NCBI GenBank assembly: GCA_937864225.1
Contig: CALMJK010000005.1
Span: 372,001 to 436,000 of the forward strand
From: an uncultured bacterium
Lineage (GTDB): Bacteria > Krumholzibacteriota > Krumholzibacteriia > LZORAL124-64-63
Reading direction: 5' to 3'
DNA: 64,000 nucleotides
Shown: one piece after another, positions 45,501 to 52,469 of the stretch
Layout of the letters: each line of letters starts with the position of its first letter
Position numbering within the stretch: position 1 is the first letter of the stretch
The notes under the pieces: model-generated
Told to the model about the DNA's origin: nothing
Database searches by the model: none
Seen by the model: only the letters and a program-made list of their open reading frames with translations
Translations under genes and position numbers: made by a program

Positions 45501-45627
45501 GGTTGGGATACTTGATGGCGGGCAACAGATCGACCGGCAGCCGGCCGAAGGCGAGCACGCCGATCAGCACGAGCCCGGTGAAGAGCATCAGGATCGCGAC
45601 CGGGCGCTTGACCGCGCCGCGGATCAT
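42520..45627 (-). CDS. RND-family efflux/export permease, second copy
   Basis: This 1035-residue protein is a standard-length RND permease of the AcrB/CzcA type. The start is MIRGAVKRPVAILMLFTGLVLIG; the core shows AAGMLVDNAIVVLEN with the key Asp, and CGIVVNNAILAVDTARRL. It should pump solutes, such as drugs, lipids or metals, across the envelope using the proton gradient. It is translationally coupled at both ends (ATGA overlap with the adaptor gene, GTGA with the other RND gene). Two different permeases sharing one adaptor suggests a heteromeric pump like MdtBC. No TolC-type outer-membrane channel is in the window. Confidence 0.94.
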   Translation of the reverse strand: MIRGAVKRPVAILMLFTGLVLIGVLAFGRLPVDLLPAIKYPNLTVITNYADVPADDLARLVTQPLEEAITGLEGVRRVVSRTREGVSTVTVQYEWGTDMDFANLHLREALDRVTYRQDWPEAAERPLILRWDPGARPVAILVLEGTHRLAAMTEFAREVAKPALEQIQGVSQAEVIGGLDREILVEPDFGKLRLYGLTIEDLRAGLQRANVSFPGGRIREGPLRLPLRIMGEFGSLDDIRHTEIGLGGRRLTVSDVAEVRDTTREPEGMTLDGGREVVSLQLYKEIGANTIGATREVERVLDVLGRDYPDFSFRWIHRDADYVQASFDGLRDSLLYGAILAFLVLFFFLRDARSPLVVGLSIPISICATFAFLYFAGVNLNLMSLGGLSLAAGMLVDNAIVVLENINRHLRAGAGRDTGETAARATAEVALAVGASTLTTIAVFFPVIYVPGIAGEFFRDQALTVTCALLVSILTALLLQPMLSARILSAAQPSPRGLRRISDAFFRDLHAIYHRALTRVLERKAWLFGGVAAAIAISAFAALALPRAFMPERSAGDFTAAIELPPGTPLEQTAAIGAELGRWLAARPEVSAVYSQAGTTERTLAALREYTAPNTLRARVVVRPSRRAAARTAALRRDLDARLAALGGATWTYRDEGVGLREILASGEAAFTLGVVSDRPERALAAAERLLPRLRGVRGLGGVEMDRVLGNPTVEATIDREAALRHGLEPDALARELRARVQGVIATYYDEFEQRIDVAVRLPRDDRQDLEAVLASPVSVAPGRTVPLGSFVALAEGRPVREVVRWNQRRQITLSGDVEGRGVGAIWADVRELLASEPLPEGVTVVVGGEQEEIRGSFRDLLWALSLSLLLIYMILAAQYESFLDPVLIAAVLPVGVMGAVFALAAGGQGLNVMSLIGIIALCGIVVNNAILAVDTARRLRREGLPGREAVLEAARLRLRPILMTTITTVVGMIPMAIGLGSGEQLQQPLAIAIMGGLAVGTFVTLFLTPALYEAAHRRRDPRWCGPAAPGGPAP

Positions 45628-46925
45628 GGGGTCGGTTCCGGCCACGCGCCGTCCCGGTCGCTGTCGAGCCAGCGGTCGTCCGGCGCGACGGTCAGGCCGA
45701 TATCGAGTCTGGCCTCGTGCGCCAACGTGAGATGATTGCTCACGACGACCCGATCGCCCGGCAACAGCTCGCCGCCGCTGTGCACCGCGGTGATCTCCGT
45801 CCAGCGATCGTTCTGCCGTCCGACGTCCACGTACAGCCACTGGGCGCGGCCGTCGGAGGACACCTTGAACACGAGCGGCCGCTCGTCGCGCACCAGCACG
45901 GCCTCGCGCGGCACGAGCAGCAGGTCGCGATGGATCCAGCCCGCCATCTCGGCGCGCACGAACATGCCCGGGCGCCAGCGGCCGGCCGGATTGGCGAAGC
46001 GCAGGATGGCCTCGCAGGTGCGGCTCTGGTCATCGAGGCGGGGGCTGAGCACGTCGATGCGCGCGCGCAGCGTATCGCCGGTGGCCGGGATCGCCAGCAG
46101 CGCCGGCCGACCCGGCGCCAGGTCGCCGAGATCGGCCTCCAGCACGTTGACGATCGCCTCCAGGCGGCCGTTGTCGAACAGTTGGCACATCGCCTCCGAA
46201 CCGGCCAGCACGGACCCCGGCACGACCGCCACGCCGTGCACCGTGCCCGCGAATGGCGCGCGGATCTCGGTGTTCGCCAGGTCGAGCTTGGCGCGCTCCT
46301 CGGCCACGCGCGCCTCGGTCAGCCCGGTGCGCTGGGCGAAGGCTTCGTCCCGAAACGCCCCGTCGCGCAGGGCGGCGAGCTCGAGGGCCAGGAGCTGGTC
46401 GCGCTGGCGTTCGCCCGACATCTCGCCCGCCTGCGCCCGGCTCGCCAGGCGCTGTTGCCGGGCCGTGAAACTGTCCCGGGCGGCCAGGTTCACCACGACG
46501 CTGTCGCCCTCGGCCGCGATCAGGCTGAGCGCTTGCACGTGGCGGGCGCGCGCTTCTTCGAGGGCCAGCCGGTACGCGCGCGGATCGATCCGCGCCAGCA
46601 CCTGCCCTTGCCGCACGAGATCGCCGTCGCGCACGGCCACTTCGACGATCTCGCCCGGGATCCTCGCGCGCACCTGCACGGAGCGGAACGTGCGGATCGC
46701 GCCGTCCGCGCGAACCGGCACCACGAGGTCGGCGCGCCGCACCTCGGCCACGTCCACCTTCACCGACTTCTCGGCCGAGATCTCCCCGCGGGCCGTGTCG
46801 GCCGCGGCGGTCGAATCGGCCGCGACCTCGCCCCCTGTCGGACGCTTGCCGCAGCCGGCGGGCAGCAGGCCGCCCAGCACCAGCGCGGCGGCGAGCACCA
46901 AGGCGGGTCCGTGCGCCATGCTCAT
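45624..46925 (-). CDS. RND periplasmic adaptor lipoprotein (membrane-fusion protein)
   Basis: This 433-residue protein joins inner-membrane RND pumps to an outer-membrane channel. It has a signal peptide with lipobox LLPAGC (lipidated C25), a biotinyl-lipoyl-like strand pattern (IPGEIVEVAVRDGDLVRQGQVLARID), a helical hairpin, and IRAPFAGTVHGVAVVPGSVL. Such adaptors in the HlyD/AcrA family span residues about 60-400 as here. An in-frame ATG two codons later is an alternative start. It precedes both RND genes with overlapping stops and starts, so the three are made together. It follows two beta-propeller genes by 28 bp. Confidence 0.94.
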   Translation of the reverse strand: MSMAHGPALVLAAALVLGGLLPAGCGKRPTGGEVAADSTAAADTARGEISAEKSVKVDVAEVRRADLVVPVRADGAIRTFRSVQVRARIPGEIVEVAVRDGDLVRQGQVLARIDPRAYRLALEEARARHVQALSLIAAEGDSVVVNLAARDSFTARQQRLASRAQAGEMSGERQRDQLLALELAALRDGAFRDEAFAQRTGLTEARVAEERAKLDLANTEIRAPFAGTVHGVAVVPGSVLAGSEAMCQLFDNGRLEAIVNVLEADLGDLAPGRPALLAIPATGDTLRARIDVLSPRLDDQSRTCEAILRFANPAGRWRPGMFVRAEMAGWIHRDLLLVPREAVLVRDERPLVFKVSSDGRAQWLYVDVGRQNDRWTEITAVHSGGELLPGDRVVVSNHLTLAHEARLDIGLTVAPDDRWLDSDRDGAWPEPTP

Positions 46926-46953
46926 CGTCCTGTTCCCCTTCCGGCCGCGGCCG

Positions 46954-48162
46954 TCAGCGCGGCTCCAGCGCGTAGCAGATCAGTTCCAGCGTCGGCGCCT
47001 GCCCGCCCTCGCCGCTCACGCCCATCTGGGTCAAGTAGGCGTCGAGCGCCCCCGTGACGACCACGACCCTGTCCGCGCGGACGAAATACATCGCGTCGCG
47101 CCGCGGATCGCCCGGTCCCACGAGGCGCGCCTGCCGCACGAAGCGGCCTTGCGCATCGAACACGTCCATGACGGCGCGCGTCCCTGCCGGGACCTCGTAC
47201 ACGCCGCGGCTGGGCGTGACCCAGATCTCGCCCGCGGGCGAGACCCAGACGCCGAGGATGTCGGCCTCGTTCTCCTCGGACACCAGCCGGCGGGGCGGGG
47301 CGGGATAATTGCGGCCCACCGCCGCCAGCGACTGCCGCGCCGCCGTGGCCGCCGCCGCGTCCCGCCGCCAAGGCGTGTAGTCGCGGCCGAACGTCCGCTC
47401 CAGATGTCCGTCGGGCGCGAAGACCTGCAGGCAGTAGCGGTTGCGCTCGGCGGGCGCGTAGACGCGTTCGTCGGGGCCGAGCGCCCAGCGGCCGTACACG
47501 AAGTTCAGCCCCTTCTCGGACAGCTCGAAGTCGGCGTAGTTGATCGTCCAGTCGGCCGTGGCGTAGGTCTGCAGTTGCCGGCCGTCGGGGGCCACGCGCG
47601 CCAGGAAGTGGCGCTGGTTGCTCGTGCCGTCGGGCGCCATCGTCATGTGCATGCCGGCCATCACGACGGCCTCGCCCCGGCACTGCCCCTCGACGAGGAC
47701 GGAGAAACGGCCTTGCGCCTGATCGCCGCTGCCCACGGTGAAGCTTCCCGCCGGCAGACCGTCGGGCTGGAGCTTGACGACCTTGCCTGGGAAGGCCTGA
47801 ATCAGGCCGAGCGCGCCGTCGGGCAGCAGCATCAGGCCGCTGGGCCGGCGGGTTTCGCCGGGCCCGTCCCCCTCGCGCCCGATCGTGCGCAGGTGCTTGC
47901 CGTCGGGGGAGAACACTATCACCTGCGACAGTTGCGAGTCCAGGACGAAGAGCTGGCCATCCGGCCCGGCGAGCGCTCCGGCCACGCTGCCGAAGATCAG
48001 CTCGCTCTCCTCGCCGCCGGCCCGCCACAACTCCCGCAACTGCAAGGTCCGCGGCGCCTCGAGCGGGCTGGCGCCGTTCTGGACGTGGGGCACTTCCGCC
48101 GCCGCCGCGGTCGCTAGGACCAGGCACAACGCGGCGACCTCCCCGCGCACCCGATGCGTCAT
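46954..48162 (-). CDS. Secreted 6-bladed beta-propeller protein, copy B
   Basis: This 402-residue protein has a signal peptide (ALCLVLATAAAA) and a propeller of NHL/6-bladed type. Repeated blade motifs are FVLDSQLSQVIVFSPDGKHLRTIG and similar DGxxxV stretches, with RPSGLMLLPDGALGL and SPAGEIWVTPSRGVYEV. It shares the N-terminal pattern VPH-x2-NGA and WRAG-x2-ES with the copy at 48186, showing tandem duplication. The ATG at 48160-48162 has GGAGGAG close upstream. Being just ahead of the RND adaptor, it may bind the exported or imported compound, or scaffold the pump. The ligand is unknown. Confidence 0.85.
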   Translation of the reverse strand: MTHRVRGEVAALCLVLATAAAAEVPHVQNGASPLEAPRTLQLRELWRAGGEESELIFGSVAGALAGPDGQLFVLDSQLSQVIVFSPDGKHLRTIGREGDGPGETRRPSGLMLLPDGALGLIQAFPGKVVKLQPDGLPAGSFTVGSGDQAQGRFSVLVEGQCRGEAVVMAGMHMTMAPDGTSNQRHFLARVAPDGRQLQTYATADWTINYADFELSEKGLNFVYGRWALGPDERVYAPAERNRYCLQVFAPDGHLERTFGRDYTPWRRDAAAATAARQSLAAVGRNYPAPPRRLVSEENEADILGVWVSPAGEIWVTPSRGVYEVPAGTRAVMDVFDAQGRFVRQARLVGPGDPRRDAMYFVRADRVVVVTGALDAYLTQMGVSGEGGQAPTLELICYALEPR

Positions 48163-48185
48163 GACTCCTCCTGGTTGATCGCGCC

Positions 48186-49466
48186 TCACTGGGAGACGCC
48201 GTAGTAGATGATCTCCATCGGCGCGCCCTCTTCGCCCTCGTCCTTGCCCGCGGCGCCCTGCAGGGCCATCGCGGCGCCGACGAAATTCGTGATCATGACG
48301 AAATGGCCGTCGCCGGTCGGCAGAAGCCCGTCCATCTCCGCGTCGCCCGGGCACTGCACGGCGGCCTGCCGGACGAAGGTCCCCTGCGCGTCGAAGACAT
48401 CGTAGGTCGCGAACACGCCGGGCGGCTGGTTCCTGGAGCCGCGGCTGGACATGACCCACACGCTGCCATCGGGAACGCAGAGCACCTGCTCGATGTCCTC
48501 GGCGGTCTCCTCGCAGCTCAGGTCGAACTTCACCGGCGCGCCGCGCACCTGCGCCTCGAGCACGCGCATGACGCGGTCCTTCTCCTCGGCAGTGCGGGGG
48601 CGGCTGGTGAATTCGCGCTCGATCACCTGCTCGAGCTTGCCGTCCGGCGCGTGGACGTGGATCGCGTAGCGGTTGCGCTCGGGGGCGACCCAGACGCGGC
48701 CGTCCGGCGCGACGTCCCAGCGTCCCGGGTAGACGAAGGAGAAGGCCTTCTCGGAGATCGCCGGTTTGGTCAGGTCCAACTCCACGGTTTTTTCGACGTA
48801 GCGGACCTTTTCCCGGCCTTCGGAATCGAAGCTCGCCAGGAACAGGACGCGGGCGTTGCCCGTCTGGGTCTGCGTGATGCGCTGGCCGGCCAGCACGAGG
48901 TTGCCGCCGGCGCAGTTGGCCTCGACCAGCACGTTGAAACCGCCCTTCGCGGGGTCGGCGCCGCCGATCTCGAAAACGCCCGCCGGTTCCCCCGTGCGGC
49001 TCACCTTGATGATCTTGCCGGGGAAGGTTTGCACCAGGCCCACGCTGCCGTCCGGCATCAGGAGCATGTCGCTGGGACGGCGCACCTCGCCCGGGCCTTC
49101 CCCTTCGCGCCCGAGCACCCGCAGCTGACGCCCGTCCGGCGCGAAGACCACCGCGTGCGAGAGCTGGCCGTCCAGCAGGTAGACGTTGCCCTGCTCGTCG
49201 AGCTCCACCCTCAGGATCAGGCCGAACACCTCGTCACTTTCGCCGGCGCCGGCGCGCCACCGCTCCTGGAGCTTGAGCGACTGGACGCCCTGCTCCGGCT
49301 TCGCCCCGTTCATGATGTGCGGGACGCCGTCGACGATCTTCTGCGCCGGGGCGGCGCCCGCCGGATCGCCAGCGACGGCCGACAGCGCGGCCAGCGTCGC
49401 GATCAGGCCCCATGTTGCCGTGCGCGAGGCCTTCGGCAAGCGCACATTCTCGGCTGGCGTCATCAT
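48186..49466 (-). CDS. Secreted 6-bladed beta-propeller protein, copy A
   Basis: This 426-residue protein has a signal peptide (WGLIATLAALSAVAGD) and a propeller with blades such as YLLDGQLSHAVVFAPDGRQLRVLG, DMLLMPDGSVGLVQTFPG and APDGRVWVAPERNRYAIHVHAPDG. It resembles copy B over its whole length (VPHIMNGAKP... and WRAGAGESDEVFG), and both end in a strand with TLELICYAL or MEIIYYGVSQ. It heads a run of six genes with the RND system. Upstream 278 bp separate it from the divergent zinc-ribbon gene. The ATG at 49464-49466 has AAAGGAAG upstream; the next ATG is adjacent. Confidence 0.85.
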   Translation of the reverse strand: MMTPAENVRLPKASRTATWGLIATLAALSAVAGDPAGAAPAQKIVDGVPHIMNGAKPEQGVQSLKLQERWRAGAGESDEVFGLILRVELDEQGNVYLLDGQLSHAVVFAPDGRQLRVLGREGEGPGEVRRPSDMLLMPDGSVGLVQTFPGKIIKVSRTGEPAGVFEIGGADPAKGGFNVLVEANCAGGNLVLAGQRITQTQTGNARVLFLASFDSEGREKVRYVEKTVELDLTKPAISEKAFSFVYPGRWDVAPDGRVWVAPERNRYAIHVHAPDGKLEQVIEREFTSRPRTAEEKDRVMRVLEAQVRGAPVKFDLSCEETAEDIEQVLCVPDGSVWVMSSRGSRNQPPGVFATYDVFDAQGTFVRQAAVQCPGDAEMDGLLPTGDGHFVMITNFVGAAMALQGAAGKDEGEEGAPMEIIYYGVSQ

Positions 49467-49683
49467 GACTTCCTTTCGTGGTTAACGCGGAGGCTGGGTC
49501 AGCGAACTCGTGCGCCATTACCCCCGGCGTCGCCCAGCTATTCGCGGCCGAGCCCCACGGCCCGCCGAGGGCCCTACGGGTCGGCGCGGCGGCGTGTTGC
49601 AGTCGCGCGCCCGGCCGCCCGCGGGGCCGGGGTCCCGCCGCGGAGCGTAACTTGCACGGCGGTTCGGAACAAGAGCGGGCTCG

Positions 49684-49712
49684 TTGACGGCGGTGCGCGC
49701 AGGGGCTAAACT
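49684..49712 (+). promoter_or_regulatory. Sigma70-type promoter for zinc-ribbon gene
   Basis: TTGACG (49684-49689), 17 bases, TAAACT (49707-49712), one of the best -35/-10 pairs in the window. The start codon at 49745 lies 33 bases after the -10 box, leaving a short leader with AAAGGA as ribosome site. Confidence 0.65.
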
Positions 49713-49744
49713 GCCGCGACGGCCTCTGCGAAAGGATTCCGCGC

Positions 49745-50134
49745 ATGAAGTGGAACTACGCCTGCCCCCACTGCGGCGCGACGCTCAACCCCCATACGAA
49801 AGTGATCCTGGCCGCGCGGCGCGGGAAGCGGCGCGGCCTGATCCTGCTCAGCCCGCAGCCGGGCAATTACCGATCGATCATCCACGAGTCGTTTCCTCTC
49901 GCCGGCGGAGAGATGGTGGAGTTTAGCTGCCCTGCCTGCGGGCACGCGCTGACCTCGGCCGCCGCCAGCCGCCTGGCGGAAATCTTGCTCGTCAGACCAG
50001 GACAGCCGCCCCGTCGGGTCGAGTTCAGCCGCGTGTATGGCGAGCACGCCACGTTCATCCTGGACGGAGAAAACGTCGTGCCCTACGGGGACGACGCCGG
50101 CGTGTACGAACGGGTGAATTTTTTCGGCTGCTGA
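49745..50134 (+). CDS. Small zinc-ribbon protein, paralogue of 12515-12916
   Basis: This 129-residue protein has CPHCG near the start and CPACGHA mid-chain, enough for one zinc site, with a related core GNYRSIIHESFPLAGGEMVEFSCPAC shared with the protein in the hydrogenase-like operon. The two later Cys pairs of that paralogue are absent here. The C-terminal half (VEFSRVYGEHATFILDGENVV) has no recognised motif. It has its own promoter and stands alone between divergent and convergent genes, so it is independent of the hydrogenase-like operon. Role unknown; a regulator or metal-handling factor is possible. Confidence 0.7.
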   Translation: MKWNYACPHCGATLNPHTKVILAARRGKRRGLILLSPQPGNYRSIIHESFPLAGGEMVEFSCPACGHALTSAAASRLAEILLVRPGQPPRRVEFSRVYGEHATFILDGENVVPYGDDAGVYERVNFFGC

Positions 50135-50153
50135 AGCCGCGGCCGCCTCCGAC

Positions 50154-52301
50154 TCACTCGACGGCCGCGTCTTCGGCGGCCCACTCCGCCAGCAACCGGG
50201 CCACGTCCCGCGCGTTCAGCGAGCCGGCCGCGACGACGCGACAGGGTGGCGCCGCCGTCCGAGCGCGCCGGTCGGCGGGGAGCCGGCCGGCGTCAAGGTC
50301 GACCTTCGCGGCCTCCTCTGTTCCGGCGACGAGCAGCACGCGCGACAGGTGAGCCGCCCGCCCCCCGGCGAGGGCGAGCGCGACGTCGACCCCCTCGTCC
50401 ACGCCCGCCAGGAGCACTTCCCGCGCGCCGAAACGTTGACGCGCCCAGGCCAGCGCGGCGGCCGCGGCCGACGCTGACTCGGCCGGCGGCAACTCGGGCG
50501 CGACGATCACGAGATCGGCCGGCGCTAGCAGCAGGTCGGCGATCGACGCGCCGAACCGCCGGGCTCCCGGGCCGGCGCCGCCGATAACCATGAGCAACCG
50601 GTGCGGCGTGGGCGCGGGATGCCCGCCGGGCAGTCGCACGAAGCAAGGCCGCGCCTTGCCGGCCGCGTCGCGATAGCCCGCCAGAAAGCCGCCGCTGTCG
50701 GGCAGGACGGATTTTCCGAGCCTGCCGCGCTGGAGGAGGCGCCCCGTTTCGACGATCGTGGAGGCCAGCGCCGTCACGGGAGCCCTGGCGTGGTGTCGCG
50801 CAAGCTCGTCCGCGATGACGTCCAGGCGCAGCTCGAGACTGGGCTGGTCGCCGGCCGCCAGGTCGCGGGCCATGCGCTGGGCTTCGGCCAGCCATCGCGG
50901 CTCAAGTCGCAGCACGTCGGTCTGCCAGCGCAGCGTGTCGCTCCCGGCCGGGGCGAGCAGAGCGCGCACGCGGAACGGGCCCGTCGGCAGCGCCGCCAGA
51001 TCCGCGCCGCGCTGCCACCGATTGAGACCCGCTTCCGCGGCCAGCAGTTGCGTTTCGCCACCCGCCTCGACGACCGAGCGGCCCGCGGCGTCGAGGATGT
51101 CCACCGCGAGCGTCGCGGCGGTCGGCAGCGGCAGCCAAGCCAGGAGTTGCACGCCCAGGTTTCCGTTCTCGACCAGCGTGTTCGAGACGGCGCCCCGCAG
51201 GATCGGCAACGAAAGTTCGCTTCGCGCGAAATGCACGGGCACGTAGCGCCGCCACGGCCCCTCCGGCCCTGCCAGGGCCGGATCCGGCGCGAGCGAGACG
51301 ACGCGGCGCACGCGATCCTGTCCGACGTGCAGATAGCTGACGTTGAGGCCGAGCAGCGTGTCCAGGGGGGGGGCATACGGGGCGACCGCGTCCCAGGGGA
51401 TCCGGATCGTGTAGGTGGCGGTCTGGTCGGCGGGCTGCAGGCGCACCTTGGGTGCCAGATCGAGCACCGTGATCTCGCGCGGGTGGCCGTCCTGCTCGAT
51501 CACCGCGCCCACCGGTTCGTCGTCCTCGACGCCGAAGCCGAGGCCGTGCCAGCGGTCGCCGTCGAAGCCCGACGCCTCGGTCGGGGGCGGGGCGACGATG
51601 GTCACCCGGAACCCGTCGCCGTTGCGCCAGGGCTGGGGCCTAGCGAGGAAGCGCTCGGCGCGCACGCGCGCCTTGATGAGCAGAGCGCCGTCGCCCGCGG
51701 TCAGGCGCACGGCGACCTCGGGCCAGCCGGCCTCGAGAGCGCCGCCGCCGTTGGGGCGCAGGAGCCGCTCTTCGCTCTCGTGGCCGTCGCGCAAGCGGAT
51801 GGCTCGGCCTTCGGTCTCGCGCACGAGGCGGGTGCGGCAGGCCGCGAGCAACCGCTCGAAGCGCGGGTCCGACCGCAGCGGGGCCAGGTCGGGGTCGCTC
51901 GCGGCCAGGCGAGGGTCGGCCAGCGGTCCGGCCAGCGCCCGCTCCAGAGCGGGCCAGGCCAGTTCGAGCGCCCCGCGGCGCGCCTCGACGCACGCCAGGT
52001 TGTAGGACATCGCCCCATCGTCGGGAAAAATCTCGAGATAGCGCCGCGCGGCCGCGGCCGCGGCGGTCAGGTCGTCCGCCCGCATGCGCTCGAGGAACGC
52101 GCCGAGCAGCGAGGCCCTTTCCTGGACCGCCGACGACGTCTGGCGCGACGGGCCGGGCGCGGCGAGCGCGCCGCTGCCGGCGCCGAGCGCCAGCGCGCAG
52201 GCCAGCAGCAGGACAGCCGCGCGGCGGGCGCCGTGGCGGGCCCGCCCAACGGCCGGCGCGGGGCGCCGGCTTCCATGACGTCTTTGCGAGGTGGCGGGCA
52301 T
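50154..52301 (-). CDS. Large secreted protein with helical repeat, CBM9-like and hydrolase-like parts
   Basis: This 715-residue protein has a signal peptide (RRAAVLLLACALALGAG) and three regions. Residues about 65-160 form TPR-like helices (AMSYNLACVEARRGALELAWPALERAL). Residues about 190-340 resemble a CBM9-type carbohydrate-binding sandwich (RWHGLGFGVEDDEPVGAVIEQDG). The end, residues about 530-715, has an alpha/beta-hydrolase pattern (LLMVIGGAGPGARRFG) with a possible nucleophile elbow replaced by LAGVDEGVDVAL, so catalysis is doubtful. The ATG at 52299-52301 has AGGAGG upstream. It is divergent from the amidohydrolase gene with adjacent promoters and may be functionally linked. Confidence 0.7.
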   Translation of the reverse strand: MPATSQRRHGSRRPAPAVGRARHGARRAAVLLLACALALGAGSGALAAPGPSRQTSSAVQERASLLGAFLERMRADDLTAAAAAARRYLEIFPDDGAMSYNLACVEARRGALELAWPALERALAGPLADPRLAASDPDLAPLRSDPRFERLLAACRTRLVRETEGRAIRLRDGHESEERLLRPNGGGALEAGWPEVAVRLTAGDGALLIKARVRAERFLARPQPWRNGDGFRVTIVAPPPTEASGFDGDRWHGLGFGVEDDEPVGAVIEQDGHPREITVLDLAPKVRLQPADQTATYTIRIPWDAVAPYAPPLDTLLGLNVSYLHVGQDRVRRVVSLAPDPALAGPEGPWRRYVPVHFARSELSLPILRGAVSNTLVENGNLGVQLLAWLPLPTAATLAVDILDAAGRSVVEAGGETQLLAAEAGLNRWQRGADLAALPTGPFRVRALLAPAGSDTLRWQTDVLRLEPRWLAEAQRMARDLAAGDQPSLELRLDVIADELARHHARAPVTALASTIVETGRLLQRGRLGKSVLPDSGGFLAGYRDAAGKARPCFVRLPGGHPAPTPHRLLMVIGGAGPGARRFGASIADLLLAPADLVIVAPELPPAESASAAAAALAWARQRFGAREVLLAGVDEGVDVALALAGGRAAHLSRVLLVAGTEEAAKVDLDAGRLPADRRARTAAPPCRVVAAGSLNARDVARLLAEWAAEDAAVE

Positions 52302-52338
52302 GCGCGTGACCTCCTGCGGCGATTGCGCCACGCGGCCC

Positions 52339-52368
52339 AATTTAGGCGTCGGCGGGCAGCGGGGGCAA
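52339..52368 (-). promoter_or_regulatory. Promoter-like element for the large secreted protein
   Basis: On the minus strand TTGCCC (52363-52368), 18 bases, TAAATT (52339-52344). It sits back to back with the plus-strand element at 52372-52400, so the two divergent promoters are only a few bases apart and may share regulators. Confidence 0.45.
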
Positions 52369-52371
52369 GAC

Positions 52372-52400
52372 TTGGCCCGGGGGCGCGGTCCTGCTACGCT
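52372..52400 (+). promoter_or_regulatory. Promoter-like element for the amidohydrolase gene
   Basis: TTGGCC (52372-52377), 17 bases, TACGCT (52395-52400), 70 bp before the TTG start at 52470. It abuts a divergent element on the other strand. Confidence 0.4.
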
Positions 52401-52469
52401 GCGGGCGGCAGGCAAGGCGGGGCCACGCGGTCCTGCCGCTGGGTTGGTCATTCGCGAGAGGAAGCCGGA

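Noticed and set aside
40037-45735. Long plus-strand open frames of 991 and 1052 codons opposite the RND genes
   Set aside because: They are antisense shadows caused by high GC and few stops. They show no domain signs, have skewed Arg/Gln/His composition and overlap genes with clear homology and ribosome sites.
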